A stretch of 64,000 nt of DNA from Herbiconiux ginsengi. GTDB taxonomy: Bacteria > Actinomycetota > Actinomycetes > Actinomycetales > Microbacteriaceae. Positions 15,588-23,997 of the stretch are shown here, piece after piece (the first letter of the stretch is position 1; every line of letters starts with the position of its first letter). Location of the stretch: assembly GCF_900107435.1 (NCBI RefSeq), contig NZ_FNPZ01000009.1:1-64000 (forward strand), written 5' to 3'. Below the pieces are notes generated by a model, which was not told the DNA's origin, did not search any database, and was given only the letters and a program-made list of their open reading frames with translations. A program made the position numbers and the translations under genes.

Positions 15588-17380
15588 GCGCCCGGCTCCG
15601 TCCGGGTCGCGTCGTTGATCCACGCATCGGACACGTCGGGCGGGAGGGTCGCGGCGGGCGCCGCGGTGCTGTGAGAGGGATCGTGCGCGGCGATCGAGGC
15701 GCGCAGCGCGGCCGCGTGGGGGCCGTTCATCCAGGGAACCGTCTCCACGAGTGTCGCGGGCGCTCCCGAGGCGAACACGACCGCACGGCCACGGGGCAAC
15801 GCGCCGAGGTCGGCAATGTCCAGGGTGCGCTCACGCTGGATGCCGTGCGAAGTCGACCGGGAGCCGCGGCCAACGCTCGTCGACGTGGTGCGGCGATCGT
15901 AATCACCGATCATCTGTGACAGCTCGTTCAGGAACTCCGGCTCCTTCACCCCGCCGCCGTACACGGCGACGTTCGAGGCGCTCCACAGCTTCCGCATGCC
16001 GTCACGCCCCCACACCTGCACCCCCTGAGACCAGGACTGCAGGATGGTCATGAGCACGATGCCGCGGGAGCCATAGTGACTGTAAAGGTCGGGGAGGTCA
16101 TGCCACCGGCACACGTTCGCAGCCTCGTCGAGGACGCCGAGCATCGGCGTCTGGAGACGCCCGCCCGGCTGAGTGGTCGCGTACTCCTCCGCAGCCTCCA
16201 CCGTCGCCGCGGTAAGCGCGGTGACCAGCGGACCGGCGGTGCCGCGGCCCTCCTTGGACAAGCTGTAGAGCGTGTCCGTACTGCGCACGAAAGCGTGCGG
16301 ATCGAACTGGGGGCGCGGATCGTACCCGTCGCCCTGAGGAGTGACCCACTGCGCGATCGCGCGGACCTTCAAGCACGACGCCATTTGCGCAGCCGTACCG
16401 TACACGCTGTCACGGCGACGGACCTCGCCGTTGACCTGCCCCGACACGGCGTCGGCCATTTGGTCGTACCCGTGCCGGCGGAGGATGCGCACCGGGTCGT
16501 CGTCTCCCGGTGCGGTCGTCCAGGTGAACGCCTTGGTGATCGGCAGGTTCTCGAGCGCGGCCGCCAGCAGGAAGCCGGCGAGAAGATCCTGCCCGGCGCT
16601 GTCGAAATAGGCGTCTCCGCGGCTGTCGCCCGCGCGCGAGCCGGACGCGAAATGAGCCGCGAGCTTCGCGGCTTTCACGTCGTCAGTGACGTAGCTGAGC
16701 GGATTCCACCACCAGGTGGGCGACTCCAAAGCGATGCTCTGAGGATCGAACGCCCACACGCGGCCCTTCGACGCGCGCAGCTCGCGCGTCGCGTCGAGCA
16801 CGTCGCGCTTGTTCGACGTGGTAAGCACCGCGCCGGGCGCATCCGCGATCGCGGGGATGACGTAGGCGGTGGACTTGCCGACCCTAGGGCCGGCGACGAG
16901 CGTCAGCATGTCCTCCGGGGAGGCGTAGATGCGCTGCCGGCCCGCCACGGTGATCCCAACGAGCACACCGACCCAGTTCTGCACGCCGAGCCGCTGCGCG
17001 GTCTGACGGGCGCCTGTGGCCGACAGTGAGCGCAGCTGCTTACCCTTGCCCATGTGCATCGCGGCGGAGTCGACGGCGCTGCGACGCCGGCGAGCTCGCG
17101 CGATCGAGACGCCGACCAGCACGGCCAAGACCGTGATGACGGCGACAATCCCCACGAGGATCCAGGTGGCGGATGCCGGCCAGGTCACCGTGCCGCGGAT
17201 GACGCCGAAGAACACCTCGAACGGGTCAGATGTGCGGTCCGCATTCACCCCGTCGAGCTGCGAGCCGAGCGCGACGACCGCCCACACGCTGCCGAGGATC
17301 ACGAACGCAGCGACGACCGCGATCAGCAGGGCGATCGTCGATCCGTCGATGCCCTGCCCGCGCTTGTTGGTGGCGCTCAC
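15584..17380 (-). CDS. type IV coupling protein, VirD4/TraG family
   Basis: 598 residues. Two N-terminal membrane segments (about 15-40 and 70-95) anchor a cytoplasmic ATPase. Walker A is AGPRVGKST near residue 167 and Walker B is MLGVLDEAANV near 420, within the TraM-recognition domain. This ATPase brings the relaxase-DNA complex to the secretion channel. It is coupled by ATGA overlaps to the VirB4-like gene upstream and to the DUF4913 gene downstream. Confidence 0.9.
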   Translation of the reverse strand: MSATNKRGQGIDGSTIALLIAVVAAFVILGSVWAVVALGSQLDGVNADRTSDPFEVFFGVIRGTVTWPASATWILVGIVAVITVLAVLVGVSIARARRRRSAVDSAAMHMGKGKQLRSLSATGARQTAQRLGVQNWVGVLVGITVAGRQRIYASPEDMLTLVAGPRVGKSTAYVIPAIADAPGAVLTTSNKRDVLDATRELRASKGRVWAFDPQSIALESPTWWWNPLSYVTDDVKAAKLAAHFASGSRAGDSRGDAYFDSAGQDLLAGFLLAAALENLPITKAFTWTTAPGDDDPVRILRRHGYDQMADAVSGQVNGEVRRRDSVYGTAAQMASCLKVRAIAQWVTPQGDGYDPRPQFDPHAFVRSTDTLYSLSKEGRGTAGPLVTALTAATVEAAEEYATTQPGGRLQTPMLGVLDEAANVCRWHDLPDLYSHYGSRGIVLMTILQSWSQGVQVWGRDGMRKLWSASNVAVYGGGVKEPEFLNELSQMIGDYDRRTTSTSVGRGSRSTSHGIQRERTLDIADLGALPRGRAVVFASGAPATLVETVPWMNGPHAAALRASIAAHDPSHSTAAPAATLPPDVSDAWINDATRTEPGA

Positions 17381-19047
17381 GCTGCGCCCTCCTCTGGCTC
17401 GACGGGCGCCGCGCCGTCGACTTCGACGGCGAACTCGTGCGCGGCGTGCTCCGCATCGTCGAGGCCGATCATCGGGTTCGACTCGTCCGGGGCAGGGAAC
17501 GCCGTGGTCGCGTGCCAGAGCTTGTTGGTGTCGTTGATAGCGCGTTCGGCCTCGACCAGCTCGACCTTGATTGGAATGCCGGGGTGGCCGCCGACCTTGA
17601 TGAGGAACTTTCCGCGGCCTGGCGGTTCTGAGCCCGGTCCCGAATCCCAGGTGCCGGGGTCCTGCCAGGACGTGAGAAGTTCCTGCTCGGCGCGCGAGAG
17701 CGGAACAGCGCTGGTCAGCATGTGCATTTCGGCGCCGGGGAGCCCTCCGCAGACGACCATGCCGGCGCGTTCAACGAAGCCGCGCGCCTTCATCCGGTCC
17801 TCATCAGAGGGCAGCGCCAAAAGGTCGCTCATCGTGTGCGAAATCATCGCCAGGCCGACGCCGCGCTGACGGTTCAGGCGAGTCAGGGCATCGACGCGAT
17901 CGACCATGCCACGACCGGCACGGAGCGCCCGCCACAGCTCGTCGAGGATGACGAAGTAGTGCCGGCGGGGCTCCAGGCCGGCATCGGCCAGCGCATTCGC
18001 GACGTTCACGGTGCCGAATCCGGCCGACCAGCAGGCCAGCAGGACTGCGGCCTGCATGTCGGTGTCGGAGTCGTCGATCGACGACACGTCGTACACAACC
18101 GGGCGGTCGCGCATCATCGGCACGTCGGTGGCGTGCGCGAACGTCTCACCGAGGCGACCGCCGGAGGTGAGGCTGATCAGAGACGCCTCCAGATTCTCGG
18201 TGATCGCCTTGTAGCGGGTGTCGTCGCCACGGTCGAGGGCGACGTCGCGGACCTCCTGAGGAGCCTCCTGGATCACGCGCAGCAGGTCCCCGAGCACCGG
18301 GACGCCCGTGTGGTGCTCGTCGAGCACCCGCAGGGCGCGGTCGATGATCGACTCTTCCCGGTCGGTCGGAGGCTCCTTGCGGAGGATCGTCAGCAGCGCC
18401 GACACCATCGTGTGCCGGCGGCCGTGAGCGTCCGCGAGGACCTGGGCGCGCTCCTTCTCCTTCCCGGCCTGGCGCAGCCGCTCGGCCGCTTCGAACGCCT
18501 CGCCGGGGTCGAGGATGTTCAGGTGCCCGCGGCCGCGGCCGAGGGTGATCACCTGGCCACCGAGCGCGCGGATCATGTCCACGTAGTCGGGTTTCAGATC
18601 ACCCAGCACCAGCGGGAGGGTACCGAGGCCTGCCAGACCCGCCGCGGTGCGGCGGGTGTAGGTTGACTTCCCCAGGCCGGGCAGGCCGAGGATGAACACC
18701 GAGGGATTCGAGATGAGGTCGGCGTCCTGGAACCAGCTGATCGGGTCGGCGCACACCGTCGCGCCGGTGAACAGCTGGAGGCCCATCGGCACGCCGACCA
18801 TGGGCGTGCCGGTACCGACCGAGAACGGATGCAGCCCACAGACCTGAACGGTGGTGCCACGCCACTCGTCGACGGGCTGGACCACGCTGGCCTCACCGCG
18901 GCCGCGACCGAGCCACCCGCGAGGGCCTGGCCGGCGAATCTCGGGCTTCTTCTCCTTCTCCGGGCGCGCGGCCTTCTCGGTAGGCAGTTCGCGCGGCTTG
19001 CGCTTCTGTGACCGGCGGCGCCGGTGGCTCTCGTCGATCGCGGGCAT
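17377..19047 (-). CDS. VirB4-like conjugation ATPase
   Basis: 556 residues. A basic N terminus of about 50 residues precedes the ATPase domain with Walker A LGLPGLGKSTYT near residue 125-135 and the RecA-like strand YFVILDELWRAL (Walker B) near 365. VirB4/TraC proteins power assembly of the channel and the pilus. The ATPase here lacks the usual large N-terminal half, which corresponds instead to the SCO6880-like gene just upstream; this split is typical of actinobacterial systems. It overlaps the coupling-protein ATG by four bases. Confidence 0.85.
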   Translation of the reverse strand: MPAIDESHRRRRSQKRKPRELPTEKAARPEKEKKPEIRRPGPRGWLGRGRGEASVVQPVDEWRGTTVQVCGLHPFSVGTGTPMVGVPMGLQLFTGATVCADPISWFQDADLISNPSVFILGLPGLGKSTYTRRTAAGLAGLGTLPLVLGDLKPDYVDMIRALGGQVITLGRGRGHLNILDPGEAFEAAERLRQAGKEKERAQVLADAHGRRHTMVSALLTILRKEPPTDREESIIDRALRVLDEHHTGVPVLGDLLRVIQEAPQEVRDVALDRGDDTRYKAITENLEASLISLTSGGRLGETFAHATDVPMMRDRPVVYDVSSIDDSDTDMQAAVLLACWSAGFGTVNVANALADAGLEPRRHYFVILDELWRALRAGRGMVDRVDALTRLNRQRGVGLAMISHTMSDLLALPSDEDRMKARGFVERAGMVVCGGLPGAEMHMLTSAVPLSRAEQELLTSWQDPGTWDSGPGSEPPGRGKFLIKVGGHPGIPIKVELVEAERAINDTNKLWHATTAFPAPDESNPMIGLDDAEHAAHEFAVEVDGAAPVEPEEGAA

Positions 19048-20567
19048 TACAGCTGCTCCCTCACCTCGCCAGGCACCCGCAGATGCTTGGGCAGAACCAG
19101 GCCCAGCGGGAGCGCCGCAGCGAACGCGGAATCCTGTGAGCCGTGCACCAGCCGCAGCCGGAGCCGCGCCGTCGCGGACAGGTTGTCGATCGCCGCTTTC
19201 GCGTCCGCCTCCTGAGAGGCATCGAGCACCGTGGCGGTGATGAGCATGCCGAACTGCACCAGGCCGGCGCCGCCGGCTTCCTCCGCCGCGGTGGCCAAAG
19301 CGGCCCGGGCCGCGGTCATGTTGCGGGCGGTCGGCTTGTTCGACGTCGTGAGGTTGAAGCTCGCCGCGCGCACATCAGACTCGACGATTGCGGCCGCCTT
19401 CGCCGCGTCGATCGGACGGTACAGCAGTGTGATCCGCTTGCGGGCGACGTCGCGGTGCGGTGCCAGCAGCCGTGACAGGACGCTGGAGGGCACGTTCCCG
19501 CGGGGCGCGCCGCTCATCATCCACGTCACGGACAGAGCCGAGTCGTGCCGGTAGGTGTCCCACCCGGCCTGATGCGCGGTCGGGCCCACTTCCGGCCAGT
19601 ACAGCTCCGGCGGCTCGCCGGCGGCGTTCGCCTCGTCGATCAGCCGCGCGGCCGCCGGGTCGTAGGCAATGCGGATGACCTCGCACAGCTGTTGTGCGCT
19701 CAGCGGGCGAGACGTACCCGCCCCGGTCGCGGTGAGGCCCTGCGTGATGCCGGGCAGCCGGGATGCCAGCTCGCGCCCCATCTCATCCGGGGTGCGCTTG
19801 CGACCCCCGGTGCGGGCCGCGGCGTGGAAGGTGATCGCGACGTAGGCCTTGATCGTCGCGGACCCCGCCGGGTAACGGTCCACCAGGTCGCCCAGGAGCC
19901 GCTTGGCGAACTCCGGGGCGTTGTCGTCGATGCGGCTCGTGACCTCGCGACGCAGCCGCGTGCCGGTGTCAGGAGCCGTCTCGATCGTGACCGACACGGC
20001 CTCGATGCCGGGCTCATCGCCCAAGCGGGCCAACCACATCCCCCACTCGGCCACCCAGGCGTCGATCTGCTCGCGGTCGACGAGCGCCGCGCCGTCCGGT
20101 TCCGTGCCGATGACGACCGTGTAGTGCGACGTCGCCGGAACCTGGACCAGCGCAAACGGGCGATTGTAGGAGTCCCGCCACTCCGTGAGCCGGGAGCCGG
20201 CCGCCAACCCCGGCAGCTGCACCGTTCCCCACTCCGCCCGGCCCAGCGGGCCGGAGCGGTAGATGTGCGTGCCCTTCGCTTTGGTGGACATCCATCCCGC
20301 CCTCGTTGTGGCCCGCATCAGCAGGCTTTGTCCGTGCTTGTCTTTGGCCGCCACCGTCAGCAGGAACAAGCCGAAGATGACGCCCGTGATGACGCCGTTG
20401 ACGATGTTCGAGAACATCGTCACCAGCACCGCGAATCCGGCGCCGACGAACAGGACCGCGGTGCCGAGCGCGCTCAGGCCCAGCAAGCCGGCGGTCTTCG
20501 GTTTCGTCCAGTTGCCGTAGCTGCGCGGCGCGTTGTCGTTCGTCTCGGTTGCCGTCGTGATCGTCAT
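19047..20567 (-). CDS. SCO6880 family conjugation protein
   Basis: 506 residues. Two adjacent membrane helices (about 28-75: LGLSALGTAVLFVGAGFAVL, then VITGVIFGLFLLTVAA) match the PrgI-like part. A long cytoplasmic part resembles the N-terminal domain of VirB4 (for example SYNRPFALVQVPATSHYTVV and the MMSGAPRGNVPSSVLSRLLA region). SCO6880 proteins form the inner-membrane platform with the VirB4 ATPase. The stop overlaps the VirB4 start by one base. Confidence 0.85.
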   Translation of the reverse strand: MTITTATETNDNAPRSYGNWTKPKTAGLLGLSALGTAVLFVGAGFAVLVTMFSNIVNGVITGVIFGLFLLTVAAKDKHGQSLLMRATTRAGWMSTKAKGTHIYRSGPLGRAEWGTVQLPGLAAGSRLTEWRDSYNRPFALVQVPATSHYTVVIGTEPDGAALVDREQIDAWVAEWGMWLARLGDEPGIEAVSVTIETAPDTGTRLRREVTSRIDDNAPEFAKRLLGDLVDRYPAGSATIKAYVAITFHAAARTGGRKRTPDEMGRELASRLPGITQGLTATGAGTSRPLSAQQLCEVIRIAYDPAAARLIDEANAAGEPPELYWPEVGPTAHQAGWDTYRHDSALSVTWMMSGAPRGNVPSSVLSRLLAPHRDVARKRITLLYRPIDAAKAAAIVESDVRAASFNLTTSNKPTARNMTAARAALATAAEEAGGAGLVQFGMLITATVLDASQEADAKAAIDNLSATARLRLRLVHGSQDSAFAAALPLGLVLPKHLRVPGEVREQL

Positions 20568-20582
20568 GAGAACCCTCCCCGC

Positions 20583-22193
20583 CTACTGCGACCCGCTCGG
20601 GCCGCCAGCGGAGTCATCAGTCGCGGACTGCACAGCCCCCTTGGCCGTGTTCGCGGCACCCTTGGCCACGTCCGCGGCGAGCTTCGCGCCGAGAACCACT
20701 GGAGCCGCCGGGCCTGCCGCGGCAGCACCACCCGCGGCAGCTGCGCCGCCACCAGCGGCCGCGCCGCCCGCAGCGGCACCACCACCGGCAGCAGCAGCGC
20801 CCCCGGCGCCTGCTCCCGCCCCGGCAGGGGCCGCGCGGCGCGCGGTCGCGGCCGCACCGCCGCCGGCAGAGCTGGCGCCGCTGGGCGCCGACGACGCGCC
20901 CCCACCACTACCACCGCCCGCGTAGGAGGCTCCGCCGCCCGAGCCGGAAGAACGCCGGATCGCGCCGTTAGCCATTTCGCCGCCGACCGCACCTGCCGCG
21001 CCCGCAACAGCCATGCCCGACATGCCGCCGCCGGCAACGGCACTCGTCATCGGAGCGACGAAGCGCAGCAGGGCCGGGAGGGCGATGAGAGCCATGAGCA
21101 TCAGCGCGAGGCCGGTCAGGATGGACCACAGCCCGCCGCCGTCGTCCAGGAAGGCATCGGTGCCGACCAGCTGGAACGCCGCCGCGTAGATCAGCGCAGC
21201 GGCGGGCTTGTAAAGAATGAACGCGATCGTCCAGCCGACGATGCGACCGAACCACTGCTTGCCCATCTGCGTGTTAGTGAAGCTCGCGGCCAGCGGCAGA
21301 ACCCCGGCGAGGATCACGAGGAGCCCGCCGCGCACCACCATGAGCGCGACCTGGACGAACACCATCAGCAACGCGATCGCACCGAGGATCAGCACGCCGA
21401 TCAGCCCGATAGGCGAGGACGTGCTGAGCGCGATCATGGCCGCGACGTTCGTCCCGAAGCACTGCGATTCACCGCCCGCGGACACGTCGCAGCCGGTCGC
21501 GTTGTTCAGCACCCACACGGAGAACGAATCCGCCGCAGTCACCGCGAGAGTGAGGATCGCCAGACCCGCACCCGAGACGACGATGAGGGTCAGGAGCGAC
21601 TGAATGAGATCCTTGCCCGGCTGCGCGCGCTGCTCCCACGCCATGCGGATGCCGCCGACGATCACGGAGAGCACCGCGAGGCCGCCGACGTAGAACCACA
21701 GCGAGTTCTGCAGGAAGCCGACCGCCGACGATGAGCCACCAGGTGCGCTCGAGCTGAGGATGCCGCCGACGAGCGCGGAGGCACCCGAAATCAGCATGAC
21801 GGCGATGAACACGACACCGAGCGCGCCCAGGTTCCGCATCCCCTCACCGCGCCGCATCCGCAGCGCGATCAGCGCGCCGAGAGCGATGAGCGAGAGAACC
21901 GCGATCGCCAGACCGATGTAGGTGACGTAGTTGAGGATCGTCGTGAACGCCTCGCTACCGGGCGGCGTTCCCCCACCTGTCGTCGACCCGTCACCGGCCG
22001 TCAGAATCGGCGTCGGCACCGCGACCCACATGCTGCCCAGACTCGCGATCGCCTTGCCGAATCCCTCCATAACCCGGTTCGTCAGCTCTTGAATCGCATC
22101 GTTCGACGCCTGCGACACAACGTCGCCAACCCCTTGCTGGATGCACCCAAAGGGATCGGTGAGCCAGTTGCAGCTCTCGTCGGCGGCAGCCAT
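20583..22193 (-). CDS. TrbL/VirB6-like conjugation membrane protein
   Basis: 536 residues with about seven to nine membrane helices between residues 80 and 410. The short region before them begins CNWLTDPFGCIQQGVGDVVS, a typical actinobacterial TrbL start. The last 120 residues are an Ala/Gly/Ser low-complexity tail, probably cytoplasmic and disordered. VirB6/TrbL proteins form the inner-membrane pore. The gene begins three bases after the VirB8-like gene stop. Confidence 0.85.
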   Translation of the reverse strand: MAAADESCNWLTDPFGCIQQGVGDVVSQASNDAIQELTNRVMEGFGKAIASLGSMWVAVPTPILTAGDGSTTGGGTPPGSEAFTTILNYVTYIGLAIAVLSLIALGALIALRMRRGEGMRNLGALGVVFIAVMLISGASALVGGILSSSAPGGSSSAVGFLQNSLWFYVGGLAVLSVIVGGIRMAWEQRAQPGKDLIQSLLTLIVVSGAGLAILTLAVTAADSFSVWVLNNATGCDVSAGGESQCFGTNVAAMIALSTSSPIGLIGVLILGAIALLMVFVQVALMVVRGGLLVILAGVLPLAASFTNTQMGKQWFGRIVGWTIAFILYKPAAALIYAAAFQLVGTDAFLDDGGGLWSILTGLALMLMALIALPALLRFVAPMTSAVAGGGMSGMAVAGAAGAVGGEMANGAIRRSSGSGGGASYAGGGSGGGASSAPSGASSAGGGAAATARRAAPAGAGAGAGGAAAAGGGAAAGGAAAGGGAAAAGGAAAAGPAAPVVLGAKLAADVAKGAANTAKGAVQSATDDSAGGPSGSQ

Positions 22194-22195
22194 TT

Positions 22196-22918
22196 TCAGA
22201 CCCCCGCCCAGGGAATGTACCCGCCCAGATTCTCAAGCGGTGAGGCGGCAAATGGAGGTTGCCCGTTGTCGTCGAGCACGATCTTCCAATCGCCGTCGAC
22301 CCAGTGCAGAACGACCGGCATGCTTACGAGGGCACTACCCGACGACGTGACAGTCCAAGCGATGTCGACGACCGCCTCATCTGCGCTGTACGAGTTGATC
22401 TTGAAGCCGGCGACCTGGACTCTCGTGCTCGACGACCCTCCGCCGCCGGCGGCTGGCGCCGCGTCGCGGCCCGGACCGGGCTCGACCAGCTCGGGGAGAC
22501 GAGGAACGTTCCGGCTGTCGGAGGCGAGAGCCACATAGTTGACCGCGGCGAACAGTGAGCCCTCTGCCGTGTGCGCGTAGCAAGAACGGAAACCGTCGTC
22601 GACGGTACCTGGCCCTGCGCCGTTTGCGTCGGTGGGCGCGGCCACGGTGCCCACCAGCTCCCATTCGTTGTCGGGAGCGGTGTTGAGAGAGCTTGTCTTC
22701 TCGAACCCTTCCAGGCCGCACACGCTCGGGTCGGCCGAGCCCGGATCGGTCGACGCCGACGTTGTGGGCGCGGGTGTGGGGTCGGCGTTGTTGTTCCCTC
22801 CGCCGAGGAGGGACGTGACGAGTACGACGATCGCGGCCAGGACAATCACCCCGACCACGATCGCGGCGGCGATGAACCCTCTACTTCGGAAAGGGTTTTG
22901 CGAGTCAGCGGTGCTCAT
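22196..22918 (-). CDS. membrane-anchored VirB8-like conjugation protein
   Basis: 240 residues: one N-terminal membrane helix (FIAAAIVVGVIVLAAIVVLV), a Thr/Pro/Ser linker, then an extracellular alpha/beta domain of about 170 residues containing two Cys (DPSVCGLEG and FRSCYAHTA). The end of the protein (VSMPVVLHWVDGDWKIVLDD) is typical of NTF2-fold VirB8/TcpC-type proteins. Position between the pilin-like and TrbL-like genes supports this. No close family can be named. Confidence 0.7.
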   Translation of the reverse strand: MSTADSQNPFRSRGFIAAAIVVGVIVLAAIVVLVTSLLGGGNNNADPTPAPTTSASTDPGSADPSVCGLEGFEKTSSLNTAPDNEWELVGTVAAPTDANGAGPGTVDDGFRSCYAHTAEGSLFAAVNYVALASDSRNVPRLPELVEPGPGRDAAPAAGGGGSSSTRVQVAGFKINSYSADEAVVDIAWTVTSSGSALVSMPVVLHWVDGDWKIVLDDNGQPPFAASPLENLGGYIPWAGV

Positions 22919-22939
22919 ATGTCAGTCCCTCCTCAGTGG

Positions 22940-23230
22940 TTAGGAGCCGGAGATGAAGCCGACGAGAGCGGTGGCGGCGCCGATGACCATGACGCCGACG
23001 AGGATCGCCACGAACGTCTTGACGTGCTCGCCGCCCTCGCCGCGGCGGGAGTTGAACATGAACATCACCGCCACCGCGATCAGAGCGAGGATCGCGGCGA
23101 TGAGCCCGACCCACTTGGCCCAGCCCAGGATCGTGCCGACCGCCTCGAATCCGGGAGGGGCGACCGGATCGGGGTCGGGCAGGGCGGCGATGACGTTGAC
23201 GACGTCGGCTGCAAGAAGCTGGAGCGACAT
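22940..23230 (-). CDS. small two-helix membrane protein, VirB2/TrbC-like
   Basis: 96 residues from the ATG at 23230 (good GGAAGAA upstream). Two membrane helices (WVGLIAAILALIAVAVMFMF and FVAILVGVMVIGAATALVGF) are separated by a basic loop (NSRRGEGGEH). The size and topology are those of VirB2/TrbC pilin-like subunits in Gram-positive conjugation systems. It lies between the DUF6668-like gene and the VirB8-like gene. Confidence 0.75.
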   Translation of the reverse strand: MSLQLLAADVVNVIAALPDPDPVAPPGFEAVGTILGWAKWVGLIAAILALIAVAVMFMFNSRRGEGGEHVKTFVAILVGVMVIGAATALVGFISGS

Positions 23231-23241
23231 GGTTCTTCCTT

Positions 23242-23859
23242 TCAGTTGTGAACGGGGCCGGTCGGCGACAGTTGCAGATCCGCCAGGAGGGCACGGAACT
23301 CTTTGGGGACAGGGGCAGAAGGATCGACGGGGCCGAGCCGCCAGGCGTCGACCCACGGCAACGTCCACACGCGCGGGACGCCGCCCGCAATGACGTGCTG
23401 GAGGTCACGCAGCGGCTTCGGGAGGCGGCCGGGCACGTCCGGGATCAGCACCAGGCCGACCAGCTGCACCGAGTTGCCCAACACGCCCGACGCCCACTCG
23501 GTCGCGGCGCGCTGCGCGGCCGTCAGACCACTCCAGCTCGTTCGCGCGACGAGAGCTACCTGACTCGGTGTGCCGGGAGTATCGGCCATCGGCCAGCCGT
23601 GCTGCGCGGGCCGGCTCCCGGCGGCCAGGGCCGCGAGAGTCGATTCACCAGCACCGCCGTGCACGCCCAGCCACCACATGGTCGCAGGCCACGCCTGCGA
23701 CCATCTCGGTAGTCGGTCAGCTGTGTCCGGCGTCGGAACGCCGGCCTGAGGCATCGACGGTCCGGTGCGGGCCTGTCGCCGTGTCGCGGCGGGAGCTGCC
23801 TCTAGCTCGGACTCTGGTGCCTGCTCGGGGCCAGTGAGCCAGGGATTCGCGTTTGTCAT
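23242..23859 (-). CDS. DUF6668-like protein, first gene of the conjugation operon
   Basis: 205 residues, soluble. The segment MWWLGVHGGAGESTLAAL near residue 61 resembles a P-loop (GGAGEST, with E where Lys is expected), followed by an ATPase-like core (VALVARTSWSGLTAAQRAAT and VQLVGLVLIPDVPGRLPKPL). These features match the DUF6668 group of plasmid proteins, which look like degenerate ParA/MinD-type NTPases. The missing Lys suggests loss of nucleotide hydrolysis. Its promoter is the divergent region at 23860-23997. Confidence 0.65.
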   Translation of the reverse strand: MTNANPWLTGPEQAPESELEAAPAATRRQARTGPSMPQAGVPTPDTADRLPRWSQAWPATMWWLGVHGGAGESTLAALAAGSRPAQHGWPMADTPGTPSQVALVARTSWSGLTAAQRAATEWASGVLGNSVQLVGLVLIPDVPGRLPKPLRDLQHVIAGGVPRVWTLPWVDAWRLGPVDPSAPVPKEFRALLADLQLSPTGPVHN

Positions 23860-23908
23860 GCCCGCTCCGCTCTACGTTCCGACACAAGCCCGACAATCCA
23901 GCTGAATA

Positions 23909-23930
23909 GTAAGCGAGGGTACTGACTTAT
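23909..23930. promoter_or_regulatory. candidate receptor operator C in the divergent conjugation promoter
   Basis: GTAAG-N12-CTTAT, with the same half-site spacing as the palindrome at 13673 and the site at 11113; against the 11113 site it matches 17 of 26 positions, extending to CTTATGT. It sits 50 bp upstream of the conjugation operon start and 68 bp upstream of the ParA-like operon start, so one bound repressor could block both. Confidence 0.5.
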
Positions 23931-23997
23931 GTAGTCTGTACGTAATCCTACCTAGAAGATGCTGAGGCGACCGGCCTACGTGAAAGAAGGGCGAGAC

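Noticed and set aside
19545-21734. 729-codon open frame on the plus strand opposite the conjugation genes
   Set aside because: It lies antisense to the SCO6880 and TrbL-like genes, is extremely rich in Arg, Gly and His, and has no ribosome-binding site or domain. It is a GC-rich shadow frame.
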